Shown: positions 17,556-26,223, numbered from the stretch's first letter. The stretch: 64,000 nt of DNA from Brumimicrobium ulvae (GCF_947504225.1 NZ_CANNGT010000004.1:1-64000); one strand, 5' to 3'. Notes: generated from the sequence alone by a model not told the origin. Made by a program: numbers and translations.

Positions 17556-19598
17556 ATGAATAAACTCTATACTTTAACATTCCTAATCCTCTTTCTCCCT
17601 TTCATCAATTTCGCACAAGTAGAGGATGAATCTTGTATGCAACCGAAAAAGAAAACTTTAAAGCTAATTGAAAAAGCCAAGGAACTAGAGCCTAGAGAAG
17701 CATCTGTTCTATTTAACGACGCCATTGACGCAGAACCAGACAATGCTACTCCATATTTTGAATTTGGAACCTATGCTTACAACAAAGCAATGGACATGTA
17801 CAATCGAAATCCAGATCCAAAACAAGGAGACAATTATATGCGTGTGGCAGAAAAGCTTTTTATTCAAACCATTGATCGATGCACCGATTTTCATTCCGAC
17901 TGTTATTATTACTTAGGAATTATCAACTATAGTTTTGGGAAGGAAAATGAAGCGATGCGTTACTTCAAAGAGTTTCAACAATACAATCATTCAGAAATGA
18001 ACAAGTTTGCGCATGACCATGAAAAACGATTACAGGATGTAGCGGAGGTTATTGCTAAATACGAAGAAGAACAGTCTTTTTATGAGAAAGAGGTTCCATT
18101 CTCTCCCAACAAAGTGAAAAATGTTAGTACTTCCAACAACGAGTATTTCCCTATGATTTCTCCTGATAACGAATTGATGTTTTACACCCGAATGGTAGAC
18201 AGGACAGCCAAAGGAGATATCGTTTCCAATATTCGAGAAGAATTTACTTGGTCGAAACGCAAAGACATGAACAGTTTATTTGATGGTGGAAGACCTTTAG
18301 AAGCTCCCTTTAACGATGGGTATTTTGACAGCTACGGTGCTGCAACTCTATCTGTTGACAATAAGGAAATGATCATTTGCGCTTGTCGTGACGAACGCGT
18401 TAGGGGACAAATGTACAGAAACTGTGATTTATATGTTACCTATTATGAAAGAACGGGTGAAGGAGGGAATGACTACATCTGGTCGGAATTGAAAAACCTC
18501 GGTGATGGCATCAATACCAATGACGGTTGGGAAGGTCAACCTTCGATGTCTGCAGATGGAAATACTTTGTACTTTGCTGCCAATCGTCCAACAACACAAA
18601 ACGATGATATTTTCTATTCAGAACGTTTGCCTGATGGCACTTGGGGGCCAGCTCAACCTTTTCATGAAATTAACACACGCGGAAAAGACAAAAGTCCTTT
18701 CTTCCATCAAGACAGTGAAACCTTTTATTTCATATCAAGTGTATCTGACAATAGAAAAGGTTTAGGGGGAACAGATATATTTTACATGCGTAAAAACGAA
18801 GATGGGACTTGGTCTAAACCTAAAAACATTGGATATCCAATCAATACAGAAGAAGATGAAATAGGTTTGTTTGTTTCGATAGATGGAAAAGAAGCTTTCT
18901 TTTCTTCACGTCAAAAAGGAGTGTGGGACATTTATTCATTTGAATTGTATGAAGAAGCACGTCCAAAAGCAGTGGTTGTAGTAAAAGGGGAATTAACTGC
19001 CGACAATAACGAACCTATTGAGGATGTAGAAATAGAAATCTCTTATTCTAATTCAGATAAAGTTGACAAAATTAAGGTGAACGGAAACGATGGAAAGTAT
19101 GCTGCAGTTGTTAAAGCCGAAGATCAAGAAGATGTCATGATCAATGTAAAAAAGGAAGGACATGCATTCGATTCTAAAATCATCACCAAAGAAGAATTGG
19201 CACAAGGTAAAACCATCAGGTCACAAAACATGGAATTGAGAGAAATCAAAGTTGGGGAACCTTACACCATTAACGACATTCTTTACAACACTGCTTCAGA
19301 CGAACTTTCAGAACGTGCGAAATTCATTTTAAAACAGTTTGGACGTTTCCTTAAAGAAAATGAAAGCATCAGTGTTATGATTCAAGGTCACACCGATAAT
19401 GAAGGAAATGCTCAGAGCAACCTTGAACTTTCAGAACGAAGAGCTCAAGGTGTTAAGCAGTTCCTTATTGAATACGGAGTCCCAAAAAACAGACTTGAAG
19501 CCAAAGGGTATGGTCAAGAACAGCCAAAGGTTCCAAACACAAGTGCGGAAAACAAGCGGAAAAATCGTAGAACAGATTTTGTAATTCAAAAAATGTAA
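17556..19598 (+). CDS. PorE-like OmpA-family protein (TPR, PD40 propeller, carboxypeptidase-like, OmpA)
   Basis: The protein is 680 aa. The signal peptide ends at NFAQ (about 21). TPR-like helices fill about 25-170 (AKELEPREASVLFNDAIDAEP, YYLGIINYSFGKENEAM). PD40/WD40-like blades follow at about 190-465 (FPMISPDNELMFYTR, PSMSADGNTLYFAANR, FVSIDGKEAFFSSR). A carboxypeptidase-regulatory-like domain is at about 475-560, and a C-terminal OmpA peptidoglycan-binding domain ends it (IQGHTDNEGN ... LSERRAQGV ... RLEAKGYG). This order and length match PorE, the T9SS component that links the outer-membrane complex to peptidoglycan in Porphyromonas. Flavobacteria carry several paralogues of this architecture, so PorE identity is not certain. 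It is monocistronic, and MscS is convergent 2 bp away. Confidence 0.85.
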   Translation: MNKLYTLTFLILFLPFINFAQVEDESCMQPKKKTLKLIEKAKELEPREASVLFNDAIDAEPDNATPYFEFGTYAYNKAMDMYNRNPDPKQGDNYMRVAEKLFIQTIDRCTDFHSDCYYYLGIINYSFGKENEAMRYFKEFQQYNHSEMNKFAHDHEKRLQDVAEVIAKYEEEQSFYEKEVPFSPNKVKNVSTSNNEYFPMISPDNELMFYTRMVDRTAKGDIVSNIREEFTWSKRKDMNSLFDGGRPLEAPFNDGYFDSYGAATLSVDNKEMIICACRDERVRGQMYRNCDLYVTYYERTGEGGNDYIWSELKNLGDGINTNDGWEGQPSMSADGNTLYFAANRPTTQNDDIFYSERLPDGTWGPAQPFHEINTRGKDKSPFFHQDSETFYFISSVSDNRKGLGGTDIFYMRKNEDGTWSKPKNIGYPINTEEDEIGLFVSIDGKEAFFSSRQKGVWDIYSFELYEEARPKAVVVVKGELTADNNEPIEDVEIEISYSNSDKVDKIKVNGNDGKYAAVVKAEDQEDVMINVKKEGHAFDSKIITKEELAQGKTIRSQNMELREIKVGEPYTINDILYNTASDELSERAKFILKQFGRFLKENESISVMIQGHTDNEGNAQSNLELSERRAQGVKQFLIEYGVPKNRLEAKGYGQEQPKVPNTSAENKRKNRRTDFVIQKM

Positions 19599-19600
19599 GC

Positions 19601-20893
19601 TTACGGCTTAAGGTTTAACATTCTTAAGTCTGAACCCGTAAGTTCTGCATGAATTTCCAAATCAAAACTCTCTACCACAGCGAAAAGGTGGTCAAATATA
19701 TCTGCCATTACCACTTCGTATTCTGCCCAAACTTTGGTTTTGGAGAAACAATACAATTCTATTGGCAAACCTTTAGAGTTCGGTTGTAACTGTCTTACCA
19801 TTAAAGACATTTCTTGATTCAGTTCATTATTATTTTTGAGGTAATACTGTACATAATTTCTGAACAAACCTACGTTTGTTGGACGACGTGCGTTTAACTG
19901 ATATTCGTCTACCAAGCCATGGGCTTTATTGTACTGCTCAACTTCCTTCTGTTGTTCTACAATAAAATCGGATAGCAATTTCACTTTTGACAGTCGATGA
20001 ATTAATTCGTCATCTGCAAATTTTATAGAATCAATCTTAATGTTAAGCGAACGTTTAATTCTTCTTCCCCCAGAATTAGCCATTCCTCTCCAGTTTTTAA
20101 AACTATCTGAAATAAAACTATACGTAGGTATGGTAGTGATGGTCATGTCAAAATTCTGAACCTTAACTGTAGTTAGATTGATTTCGATTACATCTCCATC
20201 TGCCCCATACTTTTCCATAGTAACCCAATCACCAATGCGCAACATATCGTTGGCTGAAATTTGGATACTTCCAACAAACCCAAGGATTGTATCTTTAAAA
20301 ATCAACAATAGAATTGCTGTCATCGCTCCCAAAGAAGTCAAGAAGAACAATGGAGATTGGCCTGTCAATGCCGACAACATAATAATGATAAACACAATTG
20401 TTATGATCAACTTCACGGTCTGAATGTAAGCACCGATGGGTTTATCTTTAAAATACGGTTTATCCTCTAGCACAACACGCACAGCATTAAAGAACCTTCG
20501 AACACTGATGAGTATGACTAAAATAATAAGGAAGTCATTCAAACGGAGTGAGAGATCTAGTACTTTCGGATAAGAAACAAAAGTAATGGAGAAAAAGTAA
20601 TCCAAAAAGAAGAGGGGTAAAATATGCGCAATTGATTTAAAGAATTTTTTCTCCACCAAGAGGTCATCAAATTTCGTTTTGCTTCTTAGGGCAATTGTTT
20701 TAATAACTGCGAGCAGAATCATCCTGGTAAGATACCATGTTAAAACAAATAAAACAATCAGTGCTCCCAACATGGCAAGCATCCAAAAGAATTTATGATT
20801 AACAAAGTCTGGATGAGATAATAATTCCTCAATCGGGGCTGATTTATCGATGGAATAAAATGTTTTAATCCAATTAAAAATTAACTCTTTCAT
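19601..20893 (-). CDS. Mechanosensitive channel, MscS family (YbdG-like)
   Basis: The protein is 430 aa with four to five N-terminal membrane spans. The MscS pore helix and beta domain follow (FFLTSLGAMTAILLLIFKDTILGFVGSIQI, then NDMLRIGDWVTMEKYGADGDVIEINLTTVKVQNFDMTITTIPTYSFISDSFKNW). The C-terminal region is long, as in YbdG-type channels that open on mild osmotic downshock or stress. The domain ends in EIHAELTGSDLR. A TACTTTTG box on the minus strand (20913-20920) lies 20 bp before the start and is the likely promoter. The gene is divergent from the CPBP protease gene. Confidence 0.88.
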   Translation of the reverse strand: MKELIFNWIKTFYSIDKSAPIEELLSHPDFVNHKFFWMLAMLGALIVLFVLTWYLTRMILLAVIKTIALRSKTKFDDLLVEKKFFKSIAHILPLFFLDYFFSITFVSYPKVLDLSLRLNDFLIILVILISVRRFFNAVRVVLEDKPYFKDKPIGAYIQTVKLIITIVFIIIMLSALTGQSPLFFLTSLGAMTAILLLIFKDTILGFVGSIQISANDMLRIGDWVTMEKYGADGDVIEINLTTVKVQNFDMTITTIPTYSFISDSFKNWRGMANSGGRRIKRSLNIKIDSIKFADDELIHRLSKVKLLSDFIVEQQKEVEQYNKAHGLVDEYQLNARRPTNVGLFRNYVQYYLKNNNELNQEMSLMVRQLQPNSKGLPIELYCFSKTKVWAEYEVVMADIFDHLFAVVESFDLEIHAELTGSDLRMLNLKP

Positions 20894-20912
20894 TGTTTTA
20901 ATTATTTTTAAG

Positions 20913-20920
20913 CAAAAGTA
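20913..20920 (-). promoter_or_regulatory. Probable -7 promoter box of the MscS gene
   Basis: On the minus strand this reads TACTTTTG, matching TAnnTTTG. It sits within the 35 bp between two divergent genes, 20 bp before the MscS start. No good -33 element is visible at 19 bp spacing. Confidence 0.45.
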
Positions 20921-20928
20921 ACAAATCT

Positions 20929-21483
20929 ATGCGTCCTAAAGTACAATTCCACTTATTAAGCCTCGTCACTTTGTTGGTTTTTCCTGCAATTGGTTTGACT
21001 TTATTGTGGATTTTTGAAGACATAGATTTACTTTCTGTTTTTGAACTTGAGCATTTTTTCAGTCCCTTGACCCTACTCGGCTTGGAGTTCGGTTTCCTCT
21101 ATGGTTTCGTTGTTATAGCAGTTTCACAACTGCCCATATTCGAAGAGCTTTCTTTACATCAAGTTAACATGCTAAAGAATTTAAAGCTCAATTGGGCAGA
21201 CATTATATTCATGTCATTTTGCGCTGGATTTGGAGAAGAAATACTTTTCCGTGCCGGGCTACAGACATGGTTTGGTCCTTGGCTCACTTCATTTATTTTT
21301 ATCGCTGTTCATGGTTACTTTAGCCCAACATCATTAAAAAAGAACGCCCTCGGAATTCTTCTCTTTCCTTTTATTCTTCTTTTGTCATTCGCCTATGAAA
21401 TTTTCGGCTTATGGTTTTGCGTAGCAGCACATTTCTCTTATGACTTGTTGATGTTTATGGGAGTCATGAAGGGAAGCAAATAG
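20929..21483 (+). CDS. CPBP-family intramembrane glutamic endopeptidase
   Basis: This 184 aa membrane protein has about five hydrophobic segments. The Abi/CPBP motifs are present: GEEILFR (the EExxxR catalytic motif, about residue 97), a histidine in IAVHGYFSP, and AAHFSYDLLMF near the C-terminus. The family cleaves substrates inside the membrane (prenyl-protein protease relatives) and in bacteria is linked to bacteriocin immunity or membrane-protein processing. At 184 aa it is somewhat shorter than typical members. Its 3' end is 2 bp from the convergent msrA. The substrate is unknown. Confidence 0.82.
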   Translation: MRPKVQFHLLSLVTLLVFPAIGLTLLWIFEDIDLLSVFELEHFFSPLTLLGLEFGFLYGFVVIAVSQLPIFEELSLHQVNMLKNLKLNWADIIFMSFCAGFGEEILFRAGLQTWFGPWLTSFIFIAVHGYFSPTSLKKNALGILLFPFILLLSFAYEIFGLWFCVAAHFSYDLLMFMGVMKGSK

Positions 21484-21484
21484 A

Positions 21485-22018
21485 TTATTTGAGTCGATCC
21501 GCAAAAGCTGCTTTGAACCTTTCCAGTTTTGGTCGAACCACTGCAAAGCAATACCCCTGCTCTGGATTATTAAGGTAATAATCCTTATGGTCTTGTTCAG
21601 CATCGAAATAACTTGTCAAAGGCGAAATTTCAGTTACCACAGGATTTTCATAAGCTCCAGATTCATCGAGTTTTCTCTTGTACTCTTCAGCTAGTTTTCT
21701 TTGCTCTTCATCGTGGTAAAAAATCACAGATCGGTATTGTTCTCCCACATCATTACCTTGGCGGTTTAAGGTTGTAGGATCATGAACAAACCAAAAGACC
21801 TCCAGTAGTTCTTCAAAGCTTACTAACGTATCATCATAAACAATTCGAACCACTTCAGCATGTCCAGTTCTTCCCTCACACACTTCTCGGTACGCTGGAT
21901 TTTTGATGTGACCACCTGCATAACCTGGCCCAACCTCTACTACTCCATTCAATGCGTCAAAGATAGCCTCAACACACCAAAAACATCCTGCTCCAAAAGT
22001 TGCTTGTTTTTCTGCCAT
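21485..22018 (-). CDS. msrA: Peptide-methionine (S)-S-oxide reductase
   Basis: This 177 aa enzyme repairs oxidised methionine, reducing the S-sulfoxide. The catalytic motif GAGCFWCVEA sits at residues 9-18 with nucleophile Cys12. Further family motifs are GPGYAGGH, GRTGHAEVVRI, DVGEQYRSVIF and the C-terminal HKDYYLNNP. No MsrB domain is fused. The protein lacks a signal peptide, so it acts in the cytoplasm. The start is supported by the position of the catalytic motif. It lies downstream of a TPR membrane-protein gene on the same strand, 66 bp away, and may be co-transcribed with it. Confidence 0.96.
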   Translation of the reverse strand: MAEKQATFGAGCFWCVEAIFDALNGVVEVGPGYAGGHIKNPAYREVCEGRTGHAEVVRIVYDDTLVSFEELLEVFWFVHDPTTLNRQGNDVGEQYRSVIFYHDEEQRKLAEEYKRKLDESGAYENPVVTEISPLTSYFDAEQDHKDYYLNNPEQGYCFAVVRPKLERFKAAFADRLK

Positions 22019-22084
22019 AATAAGTTATTTCTTTACTCTATTAACAAAGTAAATCAACATTAGTTTAAAATAAAAATGAAGAGC

Positions 22085-23368
22085 TTATTTATTTTTGGAC
22101 CTCTTAAGCAAGAAAATAAATGTCATGAACCCTAATAAACATACGACGGAAATTACGAGCCAATTATTGAATACCGATTCAATAGCACCAACTTTCGTTT
22201 CAAGTTCTTGTTCACGCATCCCTCCAATACTTATAGCCTCATTATAAGACTGTTCATAACTCATTTTTAGCGCTTTAAACTCCTCGGAAAATCTCTGCTT
22301 ACTCAACTCTTCTTGAATATCAACTATTTGTTTTAAAACCAAAACATGTTCTTCATGCTTCTTTAAAGAATCGTATATACTACTGATTTGAACCAGCCCA
22401 TCTTTTTGAAACAATAAGTTGTTCCCTTCTTTTGCCACATCAACTGAAAGCTGGTAATTGGTTAAAGCTGAATCTAACTTTCCAATTCCATAAAAATAAT
22501 CTCCCAAATTGTAATAACCTTCAGAAATATAAAACAGGTTATTGTCTTTAATTCGATAAGACAAAGCGAGTCGGAAGTACTGCTCTGAACGATCATAATT
22601 CTCCGTATAAAACTCAACAATCGCCATATTGGTGTATCCATTAGCAACTGTTTTCATATTCCCAACGGTAAGTCCAACCTCCATGCTGTGGGTATAGCTC
22701 TCAATTGCTTTGGGGTAGTTTTGTTGGTCAAGATAAAGTTGCCCCAACAATCCATAAGCATTAGCACTTTTCATAGACAGTTCTAAGTCATAATCTTTAA
22801 GGTAAACAAAGTAAACATCAAGATTTTTCTTTGCTTCTTCATATTTTCCTTGCTGAACATATACCCTAGCTAGGTTGTAGAGCGGAACCATTCTGTGTCT
22901 AATATCCTCAATATTTTCGACAATTTTAGCGGATTTTTCATAATAGGCTTCTGCTAGATTCACCTTTCCTTGTAGATAAAAAGTATTTCCTAAAATGTTA
23001 TAACATGAAGAAACCATTGTATCGTTTCTTACTTTACTGTAGTATTTCAGGGCGCTGTTTAGCTTATCGGTAGTTTGTTCAAACAAAGAGTTTTTTTGTA
23101 AATAAGGTGCCAATCCCCAATTGGCAAGCGCAATCGCATCTTCTCTATTATTTTTCAATCCTTCTTCTTGAAGGTCTTTTGCATAGTAAAGAATGCTGTC
23201 ATTATAATGACTCGTCAGCTCACTCGAGAACAAAAAGAACAAAGCGATTTTTTCATCAACAGTGGCGGTCTCATAATCATGTATGTAGCCGTCAATTTCT
23301 ACTTGGGCTTTAAGTTGTCCAAATGGAATAATTAACAACAGAATAAATAAAGTTTGAATCCTCTTCAT
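22085..23368 (-). CDS. TPR-repeat periplasmic sensor-like protein with C-terminal membrane anchor
   Basis: The protein is 427 aa. The signal peptide ends at LKAQ (about 22). At least six TPR motifs follow (CYNILGNTFYLQGKVNLAEAYYEKS, LYNLARVYVQQGKYEEAKKNL, AYGLLGQLYLDQQNYPKAIESY, GYYNLGDYFYGIGKLDSALTNY). Then come a helical stalk (KQRFSEEFKALKMSYEQ), one transmembrane segment near 400-422 and a short basic tail. This is the sensor half of the TPR-transmembrane-coiled-coil-kinase or LytTR proteins common in Bacteroidota, without any output domain. It may be a naturally short relative or the remnant of a larger regulator. No partner kinase is encoded next to it. Confidence 0.75.
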   Translation of the reverse strand: MKRIQTLFILLLIIPFGQLKAQVEIDGYIHDYETATVDEKIALFFLFSSELTSHYNDSILYYAKDLQEEGLKNNREDAIALANWGLAPYLQKNSLFEQTTDKLNSALKYYSKVRNDTMVSSCYNILGNTFYLQGKVNLAEAYYEKSAKIVENIEDIRHRMVPLYNLARVYVQQGKYEEAKKNLDVYFVYLKDYDLELSMKSANAYGLLGQLYLDQQNYPKAIESYTHSMEVGLTVGNMKTVANGYTNMAIVEFYTENYDRSEQYFRLALSYRIKDNNLFYISEGYYNLGDYFYGIGKLDSALTNYQLSVDVAKEGNNLLFQKDGLVQISSIYDSLKKHEEHVLVLKQIVDIQEELSKQRFSEEFKALKMSYEQSYNEAISIGGMREQELETKVGAIESVFNNWLVISVVCLLGFMTFIFLLKRSKNK

Positions 23369-23441
23369 CTAAGTAAATTGTAGTGAAAACCAAAAGTATA
23401 AAATTTAAGCCTATATCACACAAAATCACCATTAATATCCA

Positions 23442-23472
23442 ATGAAAATCAGATTTTTTTAATCTGGGTTTT
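23442..23472. other. Imperfect palindrome between the TPR gene and pruA
   Basis: GAAAATCAGATT and AATCTGGGTTTTC form an inverted repeat with a T-rich centre, lying between two divergent genes. It could be an operator or just a chance hairpin. It precedes the pruA promoter by about 50 bp. Confidence 0.3.
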
Positions 23473-23522
23473 CTATTCGTCCGTCTTTGGTTTGCCTTCC
23501 AATAACAGTGATTTCTTTACAC

Positions 23523-23553
23523 TTTGAAATGTAGAGATATATCGCTATTTTTG
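23523..23553 (+). promoter_or_regulatory. Bacteroidota-type promoter of pruA
   Basis: TTTG at 23523-23526, a 19-bp spacer and TATTTTTG at 23546-23553 match the consensus exactly. It lies just before the ATG at 23575 and shows that a longer in-frame TTG start at 23524 is not used. Confidence 0.8.
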
Positions 23554-23574
23554 CACCAACAAAAAAGAATAATT

Positions 23575-25203
23575 ATGGCAAATGCACACTTCAAAGTACC
23601 CAAAGCGGTAAACGAACCAGTTAATTCGTACGAACCGAATTCGGATGCGGTTAAATCCTTATTAGGAAAATATAAAGAAATGAATGATCAGGAACCAATC
23701 GAGGTTCCGATGTATATAGGTAACAAAGAAGTTACTACGTCAAACAAAAGACCTTTAACTTCACCTCACGACCATCAAAAAGTTTTAGGTCACTATAACT
23801 ACGGTGAAAAAGAGCATGTTGAACAAGCAATTGAAGCAGCTTTAGAAGCAAAAGCTAAATGGGCTAACCTTCCATGGGAAGAAAGAGCAAGTATTTTCTT
23901 AAAAGCAGCAGACTTAATCGCTGGTCCTTACCGTGATAAAATCAACGCAGCAACAATGTTAGGTCAATCGAAAAACGTATACCAAACAGAAATTGATGCA
24001 GCATGTGAAACGGCCGACTTTTTCCGTTTCAACGTTCAGTACATGTCTGAAATCTATGAAGATCAACCAGAGTCTTCACCAGGCGTATGGAACAGATTAG
24101 AGTGGCGTCCATTAGAAGGGTTTGTTTTGGCAATTACTCCATTTAATTTTACAGCAATTGCTGCCAACCTTCCATCTGCTCCGGCAATGTTAGGAAACGT
24201 GATTGTTTGGAAACCTGCAGAATCACAAATTTATTCTGCTAATGTTATAATGGAAGTATTTAAAGAAGCTGGAGTTCCTGATGGAGTTATCAACATGGTA
24301 ACAACAGGAGGAGCAAACATCAGTGATGTTGTTTTCAAGCACAAAGAATTTGCGGGTCTACACTTCACAGGTTCAACAGGAGTTTTCCGTACACTTTGGA
24401 AAAACATTTCTAACAACATTGAAAAATACAGATCTTACCCAAGAATCGTAGGGGAAACTGGAGGAAAAGACTTTATCATGGTTCATCCATCAGCTAAAGC
24501 CCCTGAAGTTGCTACGGCAATTGCACGTGGCGCATTCGAATTCCAAGGTCAAAAATGTTCTGCTGCTTCTCGTGCATACATTCCAAGTAACTTATGGGAA
24601 GATGTTAAAGAAATCGTTATTGAACAAGTTAGTTCTTTCAAAATTGGATCTCCTGAGGACACAACAAACTTTGTTACTGCTGTAATTAATGAGAAAGCAT
24701 TTGATAGCATCACTGCATATATCGATTACGCAAAAGAAAGTAAAGATGCTGAAATCATTCTTGGTGGTACTTACGACAAATCGGAGGGATACTTTGTTGA
24801 CCCTACTGTAATTGTAACAAAAGACCCTAAGTTCAAAACAATGGTTGAAGAGATTTTTGGACCTGTAATTACAATTTATGTTTACGACGAAAATAAATTT
24901 GATGAGACATTGACTTTATTGGATGAAACTTCTGAGTATGCGTTAACAGGTTCAATTATCAGTCAAGATCGTTATGCAATTAACCATGCATTGCGTAAAT
25001 TAGAAAATGCTGCTGGAAACTTCTACATCAACGACAAACCAACAGGTGCTGTTGTAGGTCAACAACCATTTGGAGGTGCTCGTGGTTCTGGTACGAACGA
25101 TAAAGCTGGTGCAAAACTAAACCTATTGCGTTGGGTTTCTGCACGTACAATTAAAGAAACATTTGTTCCACCAACGGATTACAGATACCCGTTCATGGGA
25201 TAA
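23575..25203 (+). CDS. pruA: L-glutamate gamma-semialdehyde dehydrogenase (1-pyrroline-5-carboxylate dehydrogenase)
   Basis: This 542 aa NAD-dependent aldehyde dehydrogenase oxidises glutamate semialdehyde to glutamate, the last step of proline and ornithine catabolism. The catalytic residues are visible in GETGGKDF (general-base glutamate) and FQGQKCSAASR (nucleophilic cysteine). ITPFNFTAIAANLP and the C-terminal QQPFGGARGSGTNDKAG are typical of the stand-alone eukaryote-like P5CDH1 group. I chose ATG 23575 (MANAHFKVPK) because a promoter overlaps the longer TTG reading. No PutA proline-dehydrogenase domain is fused. rocD at 31.5 kb and gdh at 26.2 kb supply adjacent steps of the same pathway. 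Confidence 0.95.
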   Translation: MANAHFKVPKAVNEPVNSYEPNSDAVKSLLGKYKEMNDQEPIEVPMYIGNKEVTTSNKRPLTSPHDHQKVLGHYNYGEKEHVEQAIEAALEAKAKWANLPWEERASIFLKAADLIAGPYRDKINAATMLGQSKNVYQTEIDAACETADFFRFNVQYMSEIYEDQPESSPGVWNRLEWRPLEGFVLAITPFNFTAIAANLPSAPAMLGNVIVWKPAESQIYSANVIMEVFKEAGVPDGVINMVTTGGANISDVVFKHKEFAGLHFTGSTGVFRTLWKNISNNIEKYRSYPRIVGETGGKDFIMVHPSAKAPEVATAIARGAFEFQGQKCSAASRAYIPSNLWEDVKEIVIEQVSSFKIGSPEDTTNFVTAVINEKAFDSITAYIDYAKESKDAEIILGGTYDKSEGYFVDPTVIVTKDPKFKTMVEEIFGPVITIYVYDENKFDETLTLLDETSEYALTGSIISQDRYAINHALRKLENAAGNFYINDKPTGAVVGQQPFGGARGSGTNDKAGAKLNLLRWVSARTIKETFVPPTDYRYPFMG

Positions 25204-25222
25204 TCAATTGATATTATTTCTT

Positions 25223-25256
25223 AAAAAAGCCCAGGCAAATTTGTCTGGGCTTTTCT
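25223..25256 (+). terminator. Intrinsic terminator of pruA
   Basis: GCCCAG (25229-25234) pairs with CTGGGC (25245-25250), flanked by an A run and TTTTCTG. It lies 20 bp after the pruA stop codon. Confidence 0.85.
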
Positions 25257-25345
25257 GTTAGAAGAAATTCATCGCCCATTGTCTTATCAACATCATTCGT
25301 TTTATAATTCTACACGCTTCAATCGATAAACCTGTCAATATTGCT

Positions 25346-25353
25346 TATCTTTG
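25346..25353 (+). promoter_or_regulatory. -7 promoter box immediately before the DivIC/FtsB-like gene
   Basis: TATCTTTG matches TAnnTTTG exactly and ends 6 bp before the ATG at 25360. Transcription would start at or within a few bases of the start codon, suggesting a leaderless or near-leaderless message. The -33 element is not clear. Confidence 0.5.
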
Positions 25354-25359
25354 TTGTCT

Positions 25360-25647
25360 ATGAAATGGTTAAAAGTATTTAAAAACAAGTATATCCTGAC
25401 CTTCACAATCTTTGTGTTGTATACTCTGTTTTTAGATGATGTAGATATTTTTAACGTAGTTAGACAAAAAGTCAAGCTCAACAAGCTTGAACAAGAAAAG
25501 GTGGACTTGCTAGAAAAGTTTACTGAAACCAAGTTAACCTTAGAACAGTTGGACGATAACGAAGCACTGGAAAGATTTGCTCGAGAACAAAAGTTATTCA
25601 AGCGAGACAATGAAGACATTTTTGTGATTGTTCAAGAAGAAGAATAA
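25360..25647 (+). CDS. Septum formation initiator, FtsB/DivIC family
   Basis: This 95 aa protein has the family layout: a short basic cytoplasmic N-terminus, one membrane segment (YILTFTIFVLYTLFLD, about 12-27), then a coiled coil (VRQKVKLNKLEQEKVDLLEKF) and a C-terminal ERFAREQKLFKRDNEDIFVI motif typical of FtsB/DivIC. It would act in the periplasm as part of the FtsQLB divisome subcomplex. ATG 25360 is preferred over upstream TTG codons, which fall inside the promoter box. Confidence 0.86.
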   Translation: MKWLKVFKNKYILTFTIFVLYTLFLDDVDIFNVVRQKVKLNKLEQEKVDLLEKFTETKLTLEQLDDNEALERFAREQKLFKRDNEDIFVIVQEEE

Positions 25648-25662
25648 AATAGAAAAAGACAA

Positions 25663-25694
25663 AAAGCGCAACATTCGGAAGAACATTGCGCTTT
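25663..25694. terminator. Bidirectional intrinsic terminator
   Basis: AAAGCGCAA (25663-25671) pairs with TTGCGCTTT (25686-25694). The minus-strand side is followed by a T-rich run. It lies between the convergent DivIC/FtsB-like gene and the transhydrogenase-like gene. Confidence 0.8.
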
Positions 25695-25713
25695 CAACTA
25701 TTTTGACGCTGAA

Positions 25714-26214
25714 TTAATCCAGTAAATCTTTGTGTACAACCTCTCCATTTTTCAACACTCTTGACCTTGAAAATAGCGCAATATATTCAGATTGAATTGG
25801 GTCTCCCATGTGAAAACGAATAAAGTTTACAAACTTATCTTTAAAGTTTCCAGTGCCATCATTAATTGCTTCAAAAGTGTACAAGTCAATATTCTTGTGC
25901 ATAAACAACTTCAATTGTTCATGATCCTTGAACACATCAATATTAGCCACAATGATTTTCTTTGTTTCCGGTTGTATAGGTTCAGAAATTGGATTTTGGA
26001 AAAGAATTAAGTCAGCCGAAGCAATAATCTCCTCACTATTGTCACGGATAAAACATCCTTCCAAAGCGTATTCATTATCGCTATATCCGCACTCCATTCC
26101 TGCATCAGATTGAATATACACATCAACGAATTTACTGATGGTCTTTACATCATCAGGTGATGGCATAGCCGTTGTTGAGCATACATTTCCTTTTACAATT
26201 CCAATTTTATTCAT
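25714..26214 (-). CDS. Stand-alone alanine dehydrogenase/transhydrogenase domain-1-like protein lacking the NAD-binding domain
   Basis: The protein is 166 aa. The first 120 residues follow the AlaDH/PNT N-terminal domain: KIGIVKGN at the start, DVYIQSDAGMECGYSDNEY (compare the GAG.AGFSDEEY pattern), then an ADLILFQNPISEP strand-loop. The last 45 residues (FVNFIRFHMG ... SRVLKNGEVVHKDLL) resemble the extreme C-terminus of PntA (NLLNFL ... TRDGAIVHPAL). The intervening Rossmann NAD-binding domain is absent. In the family fold, N- and C-terminal segments together form domain 1, so this could fold alone. Catalysis as a dehydrogenase is unlikely. It lies 9 bp downstream of the glutamate dehydrogenase gene, in the same operon. 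Family resemblance is from memory of motifs. Confidence 0.6.
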   Translation of the reverse strand: MNKIGIVKGNVCSTTAMPSPDDVKTISKFVDVYIQSDAGMECGYSDNEYALEGCFIRDNSEEIIASADLILFQNPISEPIQPETKKIIVANIDVFKDHEQLKLFMHKNIDLYTFEAINDGTGNFKDKFVNFIRFHMGDPIQSEYIALFSRSRVLKNGEVVHKDLLD

Positions 26215-26223
26215 ATCATTTGC

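Noticed and set aside
23524..23574. N-terminal extension of PruA from a TTG start
   Set aside because: The extension overlaps a consensus promoter and adds residues with no family support.
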